This document shows positions 27,654 through 36,163 of a stretch of DNA of 64,000 nucleotides, piece by piece. A program made the position numbers and the translations under genes. The DNA lies in the NCBI GenBank assembly GCA_002280725.1, contig NCEM01000021.1, forward strand, positions 1 to 64,000, given 5' to 3'. The stretch is from Alphaproteobacteria bacterium 32-64-14. Its GTDB lineage: Bacteria; Pseudomonadota; Alphaproteobacteria; Caulobacterales; Hyphomonadaceae. The stretch's first letter is position 1. Every line of letters begins with the position of its first letter. The notes below the pieces were generated by a model, which made no database searches, had not been told where the DNA came from, and worked only from the letters and a program-made list of their open reading frames with translations.

Positions 27654-30383
27654 TCAGGCCTGGATGGCTACCACCGGCGGCGCTTCCATCCGCTGCCGCA
27701 TGGCCGCGCAGGTCTCCTCCAGCACGGCGCGCAGGGCAGGAAGGTCGGCCCGCGCCGCCTGAACACGGCCGGCCTTGGCCTCGTGCTCGATCTGCTCGGC
27801 CAGTCCCGCGACGGCCTTGGCGCCTGCCGACAGCGCCATCGACTTCAGGAAGTGCGCCTGTGCCGACAGCGCCTGTCCATCCGTTCCCTGCGCCAGCATC
27901 TCCAGCTTGAACACCGAATCCGGCGACTGGCCCAGGAACAGGCGCCACACCTTGCCGGCCACATCCCGCCCATTGCGCGCACCCACCTTGCGCATGGTCT
28001 CGACGGCCTCTTCATCGATCAGGTCCGGCTGGGCGGGTTCAGGCGGCGCGACGGCCGCCACCGGCGCACGTTGCGGAGCGGGGACGCTGGCCGGCTTGCC
28101 CGATACATCGCCCGCCGTTTTCAGCGCATCCATCAGGCGGGTCGCATTGAAGGGCTTGGTCATGTGCCGGTCGGCGCCTGCCTCTGCCCACGCATCCGCA
28201 TCCGACCCGCGCACCTGCGCGGTCAGCGCGACGATCATCGCGCGCTTGGCTCCCGCCTTGGCTTCCGCCGCGCGGATCAGGCGCGTCGCCGTGAAGCCGT
28301 CCATCTCCGGCATCGAGCCGTCCATGAAGATCACATCGTAGACCTTGCGCTCCGCCGCCTCCACGGCCTCCCGGCCGTTGCAGACAAAGTCGCCCTCGGC
28401 GCCAAGGCTGAACAGCGCCTCGCGCAGCACCTCGCGGTTCACCGCGTTGTCGTCCACCGCCAGGATCGACAGATGCCCGAACGTCTCCGTTGGCGCCGTC
28501 GATACCCCAAGCGCCAACGCGGTCACGCCCCTGAACTCTTTCCGTGCTGCCCGCGCCAGGAAATCCCACAACACCTGCCGGCCCAGCGGCAGCGGCAGGA
28601 TATCCGCCGCCACGCCGCTGCGGAGCAGGACGTCGGCATGGTTGTCGCCCACATCAGTGAGGCAGATGTTGATCGCTCCGGCCGCCGCCCCGCCGCGCGC
28701 AAGCTGTTCCGAAAGCGTCAGCACGATCTCGCCGGCCTTCGCCTCGGATGGCGCGCCGATCATGCGCGGCGCAAGACCGGCATCGCGTGCGGCCATGGCG
28801 ATCGCTTGGGCCAGAAGCGGCTGGCCGACCGCGACAGCCAACGGCATACCCGCACACTCCGGGCGCTGCGGCGCGGCTTGTTCCAGCGGCAGCTCCACCG
28901 CCACCGTGAACGTCGATCCCTTGCCGATCTCCGACGTCACGATGATGTCGCCGCTCATCGCATCGACCAGCCGTTTGCAAACCGTCAGGCCAAGGCCCGT
29001 GCCGCCAAAGCGCCGCGTCGTCGATTGATCCGCCTGGCTGAACGCCTCGAAGATCGCGCCAATGCGATGCTGCTCGATGCCAACGCCCGTATCGCTCACC
29101 GCGATGCGCAGCGCCACGCGCTCGCCCTTGATCGCCGCCGCCACATCGACGGTCACGCCGCCCCTGTCCGTGAATTTCAGCGCGTTGTTGACGAGGTTGG
29201 TCACCACTTGGTTGAGCCGCGTCGGATCGCCGAGAACCTGCTGCGGCGTCTCCGGCGCAATGCGGATCGCCAGTTCAAGCCCTTTCGAACGCGCCTTCTC
29301 CCAAAACAGGCTGGCCACATCCTCAACCATCCGCTCGGGCGAGAACGGCACGGTCTCAAGGTCCAGCTTCCCGGCCTCGATCTTCGACAGGTCGAGAATA
29401 TCGTTGATGATCGTCAGCAGGCTCGCGCCAGATCGCGTGATGATCTCCGCATAGCGGCGATGCCGTGTCGACAAATCAGCCGCCGCCAGCATCTCCGCCA
29501 TCACCATCATGCCGTTCATCGGTGTGCGGATCTCGTGGCTCATCGTGGCGAGGAAGTCGGATTTCGCGGCGTTCGCGTTCTCGGCTTCTTCCTTCGCCAT
29601 GCGATAGTCGCGGGTGCGGTCCTCGACCGTCTGTTCCAGCGTTTCCATGTGCCGCGCGATCTTCTCGTCGCGTTCCTGGATGTTGTCGATCATCCCGTTG
29701 AACGCATCGCCCAGAACCGCGGTCTCGTCCTTGCGGGAGGAGGGCGCCATGCGCCGCGAGAAATCCTGCTGCGCGCCAACCTCGGACATCGCCGCCGCCA
29801 GCCTGGCGATCGGCTTGATCATGCGCGAGATCGACACCTGCGCCACCGCCACGCCGCCCGCGATGGCGATCAGGGCGACAAGCGCCGTCCATCCCAGCGT
29901 CGCATAGAGATCCTCGCGCAGGTCGGTCACGTCGGCGAGCACGATCACCTCGCCGATCTGCGCCCCGGATTTCACCACCGGCAGCGTGACGGACCCCCGG
30001 TCGCTGTTCAGCAGGTCCAGTCCCGACAGATCGCGCAGGTTCGCCGTGCGCCCTCGCACGGATGCGCCCGCGCCCAGCTGCGCGAACACGTCGCCCTCGC
30101 TATCCACCAGCGCCATGTAGATGACGGAGCGGACGTTCTGCATCCCCTTCATGTGCTCGAAGGCGGCGGGCCGGTTCTGTGTCGCGAGTGGCTCTGCAAG
30201 CGCGGAGGAATAGGCGGAAGCTGCGGCCTCCAGCGACTGCGCGCGCGCATCGGCTGCCTGTCCAAGATCGCGGAACGCCCCTACCGCAGCCGTGGTCATG
30301 ACGGCTGCGAAGATCACGACGGCGATGACGATGGAGAGCCTGAACCGGATCGATTTCCGGAAGGGCACTGCAAAACCTGTCAT
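27654..30383 (-). CDS. BarA-like tripartite hybrid sensor histidine kinase
   Basis: This 909-residue kinase has two membrane helices (about 14-36 and 163-183) around a periplasmic sensor, then HAMP and a coiled coil. HisKA carries His283 in ATMSHEIRTPMNG. The ATPase domain has N boxes in NLVNNALKF and G boxes in DTGVGI and GGTGLGL. A degenerate receiver-like region follows at about 510-605, then a true receiver with Asp644/645, Asp688 (FMDGSMPEMDG) and Lys743. A C-terminal Hpt domain has His844 in AQAHFLKS. It should run an internal four-step phosphorelay to an unlinked output. A short palindrome (27643-27656) overlaps the stop codon. The TadG-like gene diverges upstream. Confidence 0.92.
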   Translation of the reverse strand: MTGFAVPFRKSIRFRLSIVIAVVIFAAVMTTAAVGAFRDLGQAADARAQSLEAAASAYSSALAEPLATQNRPAAFEHMKGMQNVRSVIYMALVDSEGDVFAQLGAGASVRGRTANLRDLSGLDLLNSDRGSVTLPVVKSGAQIGEVIVLADVTDLREDLYATLGWTALVALIAIAGGVAVAQVSISRMIKPIARLAAAMSEVGAQQDFSRRMAPSSRKDETAVLGDAFNGMIDNIQERDEKIARHMETLEQTVEDRTRDYRMAKEEAENANAAKSDFLATMSHEIRTPMNGMMVMAEMLAAADLSTRHRRYAEIITRSGASLLTIINDILDLSKIEAGKLDLETVPFSPERMVEDVASLFWEKARSKGLELAIRIAPETPQQVLGDPTRLNQVVTNLVNNALKFTDRGGVTVDVAAAIKGERVALRIAVSDTGVGIEQHRIGAIFEAFSQADQSTTRRFGGTGLGLTVCKRLVDAMSGDIIVTSEIGKGSTFTVAVELPLEQAAPQRPECAGMPLAVAVGQPLLAQAIAMAARDAGLAPRMIGAPSEAKAGEIVLTLSEQLARGGAAAGAINICLTDVGDNHADVLLRSGVAADILPLPLGRQVLWDFLARAARKEFRGVTALALGVSTAPTETFGHLSILAVDDNAVNREVLREALFSLGAEGDFVCNGREAVEAAERKVYDVIFMDGSMPEMDGFTATRLIRAAEAKAGAKRAMIVALTAQVRGSDADAWAEAGADRHMTKPFNATRLMDALKTAGDVSGKPASVPAPQRAPVAAVAPPEPAQPDLIDEEAVETMRKVGARNGRDVAGKVWRLFLGQSPDSVFKLEMLAQGTDGQALSAQAHFLKSMALSAGAKAVAGLAEQIEHEAKAGRVQAARADLPALRAVLEETCAAMRQRMEAPPVVAIQA

Positions 30384-30581
30384 GGAACTCGCCCCGGCGT
30401 CTCTCCCGAGGCCAAATTGTCACCAACCGCTGTAGCCCAGGTTAACCATCTGCGGCCTTTTCCCGGGGGAGCCCCCGGATTCGCCCCTTACTTTTGACGC
30501 TTCCTTTAATGAGTTTCGTTAGCTTCATAACCGAACGAGCGCCTGAGAAGCAGCAGCGCGTTCGCACATCGGGGAGTACGC

Positions 30582-32003
30582 TTGCGCAGCTTCGGGGCAA
30601 ACTCGAAGGGTAACATGACGCTGTTCATGGGCGGCCTCATGCTCGTCGCCGCGTTCATCGTCGGCGGCGTCGTCGACTATTTGTCCCTCTCCAACCAGAA
30701 GCACGCGCTTCAGGGCGTGGCCGACCGGGCAGCGCTCGCCGCCGCGCAGGAACTCATCGTCTTCAAGGGCTCCGACAAGCGCGTCACGTCGGTCGCCGAG
30801 ATTTTCGTTGGCGTGAACTACACCGCCAAACCTGCCGTCACCGGCGCGCGCATCATCGACAAGGGCAAGGCCGTCGAGGTCACGATCACGGCCGAGCCGC
30901 AAACCTATTTCCCCGGTCCCGTCGCGCGTGGCGTCACGCAAGTGAAGGTCACGGCCGTCGCGGAGATATCCGGCGGCGGCTATGTCTGCATGATCGGCCT
31001 GTCGACCTCCGAGCCATCGACGCTGGAGATGCACGACAAGGCGCGTGTCACGGCCGAAAAGTGCGCGATCTACTCCAACTCGAAATCGGCGTCGTCCTTG
31101 CGCCTGCACAATTCGGCGCGCGTGAAGGCCGATCTCGTGTGCGTGGCCGGCGGCGTTGCAGGCGCCAAGTCCGCCGTGTCGCCCAACAGCCCGATCGAGG
31201 ACTGCCCGCCACTCGCCGATCCGCTGCGCGACAGGCCCGAGCCGAATGTCGGCCTGCTCCAGTGCAGCAACCTCCTGGCGGGCGGCATCCTGGGCAGCGA
31301 TCTCATCGACAACACAGGCAAGCTGCTGACCGTGAAGGGGTTGCTGGGTAAGGGCGGTCTTGTTGGCGGGCTCACCAGTGGCGAATTGCTCAAGAAGAAG
31401 AAACTTCTCGAATCCATCGCGGGCGGCGATCTTGTGGGCAATCTCGCGCCCGGCCTTGTGGTCACCGGCAAGACGACGCTGGAGCCCGGTTTCTATTGCG
31501 GCGGCCTCAACATCATCGGCGGCGATGTCACGCTGAAGCCGGGAACCTACATCTTCAACAATGGCGGGCTTGTAGTCGCTAACGGCGGCAAGCTGAGCGG
31601 CGAGGGCGTGGGCTTCTTCCTCACCGGCGCGCTCGGTCTCTCTACCATCCAGTTCGCGCCCACCAGCACGATCTCGCTCACCGCCCCGCGCTCGGGCGAC
31701 ATGGCCGGCATGATGTTCTTCGAAGACCGCGACGTGCTCTTCAAGTTCCCGCACATCATCGCCAGCAACAACGCGCGAAAGCTTGTGGGCACCATCTATC
31801 TCCCCGGCAACACGCTGGAGATCAACTCGCAGAACCCCATCGCCGACCAGTCGGACTACACCGTCATCATCGCCCGCAAGTTCGACATGAAGGACGGCCC
31901 GGAACTGGTGCTCAACACCGACTACGAGAACAGTCCCATCCCCGTGCCCGAAGGCGTCGGCAACAAGGCCCGCCCCATCGTCAAGCTTGCCGCCTCGACC
32001 TGA
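30582..32003 (+). CDS. TadG-like pilus-assembly/pseudopilin-type envelope protein
   Basis: This 473-residue protein starts with the TadE/TadG signature: a short basic head (NSKGNMTLF), one hydrophobic helix (about 12-35), then SNQKHALQGVADRAALAAAQEL. The large C-terminal part is beta-rich and glycine-rich, with stacked repeats such as GGDVTLKPGTYIF that suggest a beta-solenoid. Two cysteines occur in SSTSKH-free exported regions, compatible with a periplasmic location. No other tad genes are nearby, so it is an orphan. TTG 30582 is the start: GGGGAG lies 5 bases before it and it gives the usual TadG N terminus. A receiver-EAL gene follows after 10 bases. Confidence 0.8.
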   Translation: MRSFGANSKGNMTLFMGGLMLVAAFIVGGVVDYLSLSNQKHALQGVADRAALAAAQELIVFKGSDKRVTSVAEIFVGVNYTAKPAVTGARIIDKGKAVEVTITAEPQTYFPGPVARGVTQVKVTAVAEISGGGYVCMIGLSTSEPSTLEMHDKARVTAEKCAIYSNSKSASSLRLHNSARVKADLVCVAGGVAGAKSAVSPNSPIEDCPPLADPLRDRPEPNVGLLQCSNLLAGGILGSDLIDNTGKLLTVKGLLGKGGLVGGLTSGELLKKKKLLESIAGGDLVGNLAPGLVVTGKTTLEPGFYCGGLNIIGGDVTLKPGTYIFNNGGLVVANGGKLSGEGVGFFLTGALGLSTIQFAPTSTISLTAPRSGDMAGMMFFEDRDVLFKFPHIIASNNARKLVGTIYLPGNTLEINSQNPIADQSDYTVIIARKFDMKDGPELVLNTDYENSPIPVPEGVGNKARPIVKLAAST

Positions 32004-32013
32004 GTCCGAAATC

Positions 32014-33216
32014 ATGAACTACAAACAAGCGCTACTTGTGGACGATGATCCGGTGTTCCGCGCCCTCGCGGAAGACCTCGTGCTCGATTGCGGCGTCGAA
32101 CAGGTCGACACGGCCGAGAGCGGCCTCCACGCGCTGCAGAAGCTCGACGCGGGCCTCACGCCCGACATCCTCATCTGCGATCTCAACATGCCCGCGCACG
32201 ATGGCGTCAGCCTGATCCGCTCGCTGGCCGAACGCAGCTTTCCGGGCAAGGTCCTGATCATCTCGGGCGAAGCGAATGCCGTGATCGAGACGGTCGCCAA
32301 GATTGCGAAGATGCAGAGCCTCGACATCATCGGCACGATCCGCAAGCCGCTGACGCTTGAAGCGCTGAACGACGCGCTCACACGCGCCGCCCCCGCCAAG
32401 CGTCCTCCCAGCGGCGGCGCCTACGCGGCCGCCGAGCCCGCAATCCTTGATGCCGCCATCGAGCGCGGTGCGCTGGTCCCGTTCTTCCAGGCCAAGGTGT
32501 GCATGCGCACCTGCCAGATCGCCGGCGCCGAAGCACTCGCACGCATCGTCATCACACACGACCAGTACGCCAACCCTGTCCCCTATATCGAGCTGGCCGA
32601 GAAGACCGACCGCATCGACGATCTGACGCTGAAGCTCACCAGCGCCGTCGCGCGTCACGTGAAGGATTACCGCGTCAACGGCGATCCCATGCCGGTGTCG
32701 ATCAACGTCTCGCCCAATTCGCTGAAGCGCCTGGAGTTCCCGGACCAGCTGGCGCAGGCCATCGAAGCCGGCGGCCTCTCCTGCTCGCAGGTTACACTCG
32801 AAGTCACCGAGACGCGCTTGATGGAATACGGTCCCGACGTGCTGGAAACCATGGCCCGCATGCGCATCAAGGGCTTCGGCCTGTCAGTGGATGATTTCGG
32901 CACCGGCGCCTCGAACATCGATCGCCTGCAGATGTTCCCCTTCACCGAGCTCAAGATCGATCAGACCTTCACGCGCAACGTCTTCACCGACACTTTCGCT
33001 CGCGCGGCCGTCGAAAGCAGCGTGCGCCTCGCCAAGGAACTGGATCTGAAGATCGTCGCCGAAGGCATCGAAACGCCGGACCTGTGGCGCTTCCTTGCCG
33101 ATCTCGGTGTCGACGAGGGCCAGGGTTACCTGATGGCCTACCCGCTCGCGCCGACGGATTTCTCCTCGCTCCTCTGGCGCGGCATCCCCGTCGTCGGCGC
33201 GTTGCTAAGGGCCTGA
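32014..33216 (+). CDS. response regulator with EAL c-di-GMP phosphodiesterase domain
   Basis: This 400-residue protein has a receiver domain (DDD near residue 10, phospho-acceptor in LICDLNMPAHDG, a KPLTL lysine) followed by an EAL domain. The EAL domain keeps GAEALARI, SINVSPNSL, DDFGTGASN, KIDQTF, AEGIET and QGYLMAYPL, so phosphodiesterase activity is expected. It would lower c-di-GMP when phosphorylated. The hybrid kinase encoded nearby is a possible phosphodonor but also carries its own receiver. ATG 32014 is used. A hairpin at 33230-33269 follows the stop. Confidence 0.9.
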   Translation: MNYKQALLVDDDPVFRALAEDLVLDCGVEQVDTAESGLHALQKLDAGLTPDILICDLNMPAHDGVSLIRSLAERSFPGKVLIISGEANAVIETVAKIAKMQSLDIIGTIRKPLTLEALNDALTRAAPAKRPPSGGAYAAAEPAILDAAIERGALVPFFQAKVCMRTCQIAGAEALARIVITHDQYANPVPYIELAEKTDRIDDLTLKLTSAVARHVKDYRVNGDPMPVSINVSPNSLKRLEFPDQLAQAIEAGGLSCSQVTLEVTETRLMEYGPDVLETMARMRIKGFGLSVDDFGTGASNIDRLQMFPFTELKIDQTFTRNVFTDTFARAAVESSVRLAKELDLKIVAEGIETPDLWRFLADLGVDEGQGYLMAYPLAPTDFSSLLWRGIPVVGALLRA

Positions 33217-33229
33217 TCGGATCATTCCC

Positions 33230-33269
33230 GACGCGAGCCAGGAGCACTGGGTTTCAGTGCTCTCGCGTC
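33230..33269 (+). terminator. two-part hairpin after the EAL gene
   Basis: The inner stem GAGCACTG (33242-33249) pairs with CAGTGCTC (33255-33262) around GGTTT. The outer stem GACGCGA (33230-33236) pairs with TCGCGTC (33263-33269). A 5-base bulge lies on the left side. No strong U-tract follows, so it may terminate weakly or protect the 3' end. Confidence 0.5.
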
Positions 33270-33291
33270 TCCCAATCGGCGACTTGTAAGC

Positions 33292-33741
33292 TTGAACGAT
33301 GGTGCGCCGTCATTTGGTGAGCAGACCTTGTTCGTAGTTCAGCTTGTCCTTGGCTGCTTAATGACTGGATTTGGCGTGTTCCAGATCGCCAATGCGGCTT
33401 CTGGCGCTCAGCTCGCTGACCAAAAGTCATTACTATTCATCGTGATCGGATTCTTTCTGCTCGTCGTGCGGCTTTCCACGCAAAAGGCACGCGGGGATGT
33501 GTTGCCGAATGTTCCCGTACGTAGCGCCAGAGAGGCTCTTAGGTCGTTGCCTTGGGGTGGGGTGGTGCTTTTCTTGGCGATCGTTTCGATCGTGCTGATG
33601 GAAAGGGTCGCATCTCTGCAGCTGTCGCCTTGGATTGCCCTCACCATCGGCGCGGTGATCGTGGGAGCCATCGCGGTGTTTGTGGCATACCGCGTCGGCC
33701 TGATCCTGCTGGTAGGATTGCCTTCCAGCTACGGCAAATGA
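33292..33741 (+). CDS. small membrane protein of unknown function
   Basis: This protein of up to 149 residues has four hydrophobic segments (FVVQLVLGCLMTGFGVF, LLFIVIGFFLLVV, GGVVLFLAIVSIVLM and the C-terminal WIALTIGAVIVGAIAVFV). I recognise no family. The start is uncertain: TTG 33292 has no ribosome site, while TTG 33328 follows GGTGAG and would remove 12 residues. Base composition is visibly lower in GC and richer in T than the neighbours, which may mark recent acquisition. It ends 7 bases before the convergent TetR gene. Confidence 0.55.
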   Translation: MNDGAPSFGEQTLFVVQLVLGCLMTGFGVFQIANAASGAQLADQKSLLFIVIGFFLLVVRLSTQKARGDVLPNVPVRSAREALRSLPWGGVVLFLAIVSIVLMERVASLQLSPWIALTIGAVIVGAIAVFVAYRVGLILLVGLPSSYGK

Positions 33742-33748
33742 CGGACCG

Positions 33749-34468
33749 TCACCGCTTGCGCGGCTCATCCGGCAGCGGCTCGGGGCGCCGCGTCCGCGCC
33801 TCGCCCAGCTGCCGTGCGATCAGGTCTTCGCGCATCATGGCCAGGGTCCACACCACATTGTCCCGCACGCCCACGCTGGGATAGGTGAATGTGTTGATCG
33901 CCAGCGCCCGCGTCGCCATGGCCACCGTTCCGATCAAGCCATGCAGCTCCCGGTTCGGCTTCAGCCCCGCATCGCGCGCAATGCGGCTTACCATGCGCAC
34001 ATAGTCTTCCGAGATCTCGCTCATGATCGGCGTCACCGCATCGCGGATTTCCTTGTCGCTGCGCGAGCCGATGCGAACCTCGTTGAGCGCCGTGCCCTCC
34101 GGCATGCGCTGCGTGACCAGCGACTGCTCGAGGATGGCGCGGAAGCGGTCGAGGCCTGCGGGGATCTTCGCCATCTCCTCGGCGCGGAAAACGTTCAGCC
34201 GCTCGTGCGCGTGTTCCACCGTCGCAATGATCAGCGCCTGCCGGGTCGGGAAGTGGTGCATCATCGCGCCGCGGCTCACGCCTGCCGCATCCGCCACCTT
34301 GATGTTGGTGACCCCGCCATAGCCCCAGGCGTTCAGGCAGTTGATCGTCGCATCGAGAATGAGGCCGCGCGTCGAGGCCGAGCGCTCGGAATTCTTTCGC
34401 CGCTCCGGCTTGGCGGATTCTCCCGCCCGGCCAGGCTTTCCCGTTTCTTCGCGTGGATTCGTAGCCAT
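33749..34468 (-). CDS. TetR family transcriptional regulator
   Basis: This 239-residue repressor-type protein has a basic, disordered first 30 residues and then a TetR HTH (TRGLILDATINCLNAWGYGG, then VADAAGVSRGAMMHHFPTRQAL). A helical ligand-binding domain follows. It is divergent from the hydrolase gene at 34869 across 400 bases that also hold a candidate RNA gene, so it may control either. The effector is unknown. Confidence 0.9.
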   Translation of the reverse strand: MATNPREETGKPGRAGESAKPERRKNSERSASTRGLILDATINCLNAWGYGGVTNIKVADAAGVSRGAMMHHFPTRQALIIATVEHAHERLNVFRAEEMAKIPAGLDRFRAILEQSLVTQRMPEGTALNEVRIGSRSDKEIRDAVTPIMSEISEDYVRMVSRIARDAGLKPNRELHGLIGTVAMATRALAINTFTYPSVGVRDNVVWTLAMMREDLIARQLGEARTRRPEPLPDEPRKR

Positions 34469-34570
34469 TTCAAAGCCTTGCGCGCGTACCGCCTCGTCCC
34501 CTCCGGATAGGCCGCCCGATCGAATGCTGAAGGCACGTTGTTTCGACCGAGATCATGCTTGCGTAAACCC

Positions 34571-34599
34571 TTGAAAACAAGCCGGTCAGCCGGTATTGT
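34571..34599 (+). promoter_or_regulatory. sigma-70-type promoter of the candidate RNA gene
   Basis: TTGAAA (34571-34576) and TATTGT (34594-34599) are separated by exactly 17 bases and lie in an AT-rich patch. A start about 7 bases downstream would place +1 near 34606, immediately before the first stem of the structured region. Confidence 0.5.
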
Positions 34600-34605
34600 A
34601 ATCTG

Positions 34606-34785
34606 GATGTCCCAGTGGGTTGGCCGGGCAGGGAAGTGCGTCTCCCCCGCTATGCCTTCCCTGCATTGGCTTGTGGCCAAGCCAACCTGCCGCCCCGCTG
34701 GGCTCAAGGCTCAACCTCGGATTTCGGGGTTGTACCGACCCGAGCGAACTGCCCCTGGGCCCCAAGCCCGGGGGCTATTTCGTTT
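34606..34785 (+). ncRNA. candidate structured small RNA or leader RNA (unknown family)
   Basis: About 180 bases without a reading frame of note lie between a good promoter and a strong terminator. Perfect stems are GCAGGGAAG/CTTCCCTGC (34628-34636 with 34656-34664) and TTGGCTTG/CAAGCCAA (34666-34673 with 34678-34685). CCCAGTGGG (34609-34617 region) can pair with CCCGCTGGG near 34695-34703, closing both into a branched rod. The first loop exposes TCTCCCCC, complementary to Shine-Dalgarno sequences. The length resembles 6S RNA, but I cannot match its conserved sequence. It could also be an attenuator leader of the hydrolase gene, whose ATG is 84 bases further on. Confidence 0.4.
34751..34785 (+). 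terminator. intrinsic terminator of the candidate RNA
   Basis: GCCCCTGGGC (34751-34760) pairs with GCCCGGGGGC (34766-34775) with one G-U, around the loop CCCAA. The T-rich tail TATTTCGTTTT follows. It lies about 84 bases before the hydrolase start codon. Confidence 0.6.
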
Positions 34786-34789
34786 TGCC

Positions 34790-34824
34790 GCCCGCGCGTC
34801 TGGGCGCGTGGGCTATTTCGCTTT
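34790..34824 (+). terminator. second tandem hairpin with the same tail sequence
   Basis: CCCGCGC (34790-34796) pairs with GCGTGGG (34806-34812) with one G-U. The tail CTATTTCGCTTT repeats the tail of the preceding terminator. Two tandem stops before a coding gene suggest insulation or attenuation. Confidence 0.45.
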
Positions 34825-34868
34825 AGTGGCAGCTCACGTTAAGTGCATATCGCCGCGAAGGAGACTGC

Positions 34869-36131
34869 ATGCCCATCGAGATCACCGAACCAGAAATGAC
34901 CGGCCTCAATGCGGAGCGTCTCGCGCGCATCCCGACCTACTTCGACACCTATGTCGAGAAGGGCAAGCTGCCGTGCGTGGCCGCCCTCGTGGCGCGTGGC
35001 GGTCAGGTGGCGCACCTCTCCTTCAAGGGCGCAACCGAGATGGGCGGCTCGCGCCCCATCGACGAGAACACGATCTACCGCATCTATTCGATGACCAAGC
35101 CGATCACCTCGGTCGCCGCCATGATGCTGTTCGAGGAAGGCTCACTGCGCCTCGATCACGAAGTCTTCCGCTATATCCCCGAATTCCAGGACACGATGGT
35201 TCTGGGCGAGGATGGCAAGCTGGTGAAGCCTGCGCGTCCGATGACGGTGCGCGATCTTTTCCTGCACACCTCTGGCCTCACCTATTCCTTCATCGTGCAG
35301 ACGCCGGTCGATGAGATCTATCGCCAGCGCAAGATCGATCACATGAGCTGGAAGGGCGATCTCAAATCCTTCTGCGAAGCCCTGGCGGCCGCGCCGCTCG
35401 TCTTCTCGCCGGGCGAGAAGTGGAACTACTCCAACTCCACCGACGTGCTCGGCCGCGTCGTTGAAGTGGCCTCGGGCATGACCCTCGACAAGTTTTTCGA
35501 GACGCGCATCTTCGCCCCGCTCGGTATGAAGGACACCGGCTTCCACGTTCCTGCCGACAAGATCGATCGGCTGATGGCGTGCTATCGCCGTGACCCCAAC
35601 ACCGGCGTCATCACGCTGGCCGATCCCGGCGGCGCGAAGAGCATCTACGCCAAACCGCCCAACGTGCTTTCGGGCGGTGGCGGTCTGTGCTCCACCATCG
35701 GCGACTATCTGCGCTTCTGCCTCATGCTGGCAAACGGCGGCGAGCTCGATGGCGCGCGTATCCTGTCGCCCAAGACGCTCGAATTCATGACCATGAACCA
35801 TCTCCCGGGCAACAAGACGCTCAAGGACATGGGCGACAAGACCTTCTCGGAATCACGCATGGATGGCTCGGGCTTCGGCCTGGGCTGGGCTGTCACCACG
35901 GATGTGGTCGCGACGACGCAACCGGGATCGGTTGGCACATTCTCATGGGGCGGCATGGCCTCCACCTTCTTCTGGATCGATCCGGTCGAGGACATCATCG
36001 CCATCCAGATGACGCAGCTCATGGGCCCCAGATGCAGCAGCTCGTCTACGCCGCGATCGAGGAATAGCGAAGACGTCCTCCCTCGGCGCGAAGCGGCGGG
36101 GGAGGTGGCGCGCCGCGCCTTCGCGGCGTGA
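34869..36131 (+). CDS. beta-lactamase/class C-fold serine hydrolase with a C-terminal frameshift
   Basis: The protein has the EstB/class C beta-lactamase motifs: Ser74-x-x-Lys77 in YSMTKPIT, Tyr187-x-Asn189 in WNYSNST, and a SWGG motif near residue 361. No signal peptide is seen, so a cytosolic esterase is likelier than a true beta-lactamase. GAAGGAG lies upstream of ATG 34869. After LMGP at 36029 the reading ends in 31 foreign residues through repeat DNA. One extra C in the CCCC run at 36026-36029 would restore MGPQMQQLVYAAIEE and stop at 36065-36067, the usual family ending. So the true end is probably about 36067, and the frameshift is a sequencing error or a recent mutation. Confidence 0.85.
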   Translation: MPIEITEPEMTGLNAERLARIPTYFDTYVEKGKLPCVAALVARGGQVAHLSFKGATEMGGSRPIDENTIYRIYSMTKPITSVAAMMLFEEGSLRLDHEVFRYIPEFQDTMVLGEDGKLVKPARPMTVRDLFLHTSGLTYSFIVQTPVDEIYRQRKIDHMSWKGDLKSFCEALAAAPLVFSPGEKWNYSNSTDVLGRVVEVASGMTLDKFFETRIFAPLGMKDTGFHVPADKIDRLMACYRRDPNTGVITLADPGGAKSIYAKPPNVLSGGGGLCSTIGDYLRFCLMLANGGELDGARILSPKTLEFMTMNHLPGNKTLKDMGDKTFSESRMDGSGFGLGWAVTTDVVATTQPGSVGTFSWGGMASTFFWIDPVEDIIAIQMTQLMGPRCSSSSTPRSRNSEDVLPRREAAGEVARRAFAA

Positions 36132-36141
36132 CGGAGGGGGC
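36077..36141 (+). repeat. dispersed repeat family A, copy 2
   Basis: It starts CCTCCCTC, has a GGGGGAGG block, a GCGCGCCGCGCC/GGCG-rich palindrome around TTCGCGG, and ends GACGGAGGGGGC. It fills the gap between the hydrolase and kynureninase genes and supplies most of the false C-terminal extension of the hydrolase. Confidence 0.5.
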
Positions 36142-36163
36142 TGCCCGCAGGGCGGACTGGCGC

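Noticed and set aside
27489..30497. 1002-codon plus-strand frame
   Set aside because: It is antisense to the hybrid kinase, has arginine/histidine-rich composition and matches no family. It arises from the codon bias of high-GC DNA.
30525..32015. 496-codon minus-strand frame
   Set aside because: Antisense shadow of the TadG-like gene.
34606..34785. 6S RNA (ssrS)
   Set aside because: The length fits, but the long closing helix with a central bubble is not evident and the usual neighbouring genes (zapA, fthC) are absent; kept as unknown RNA only.
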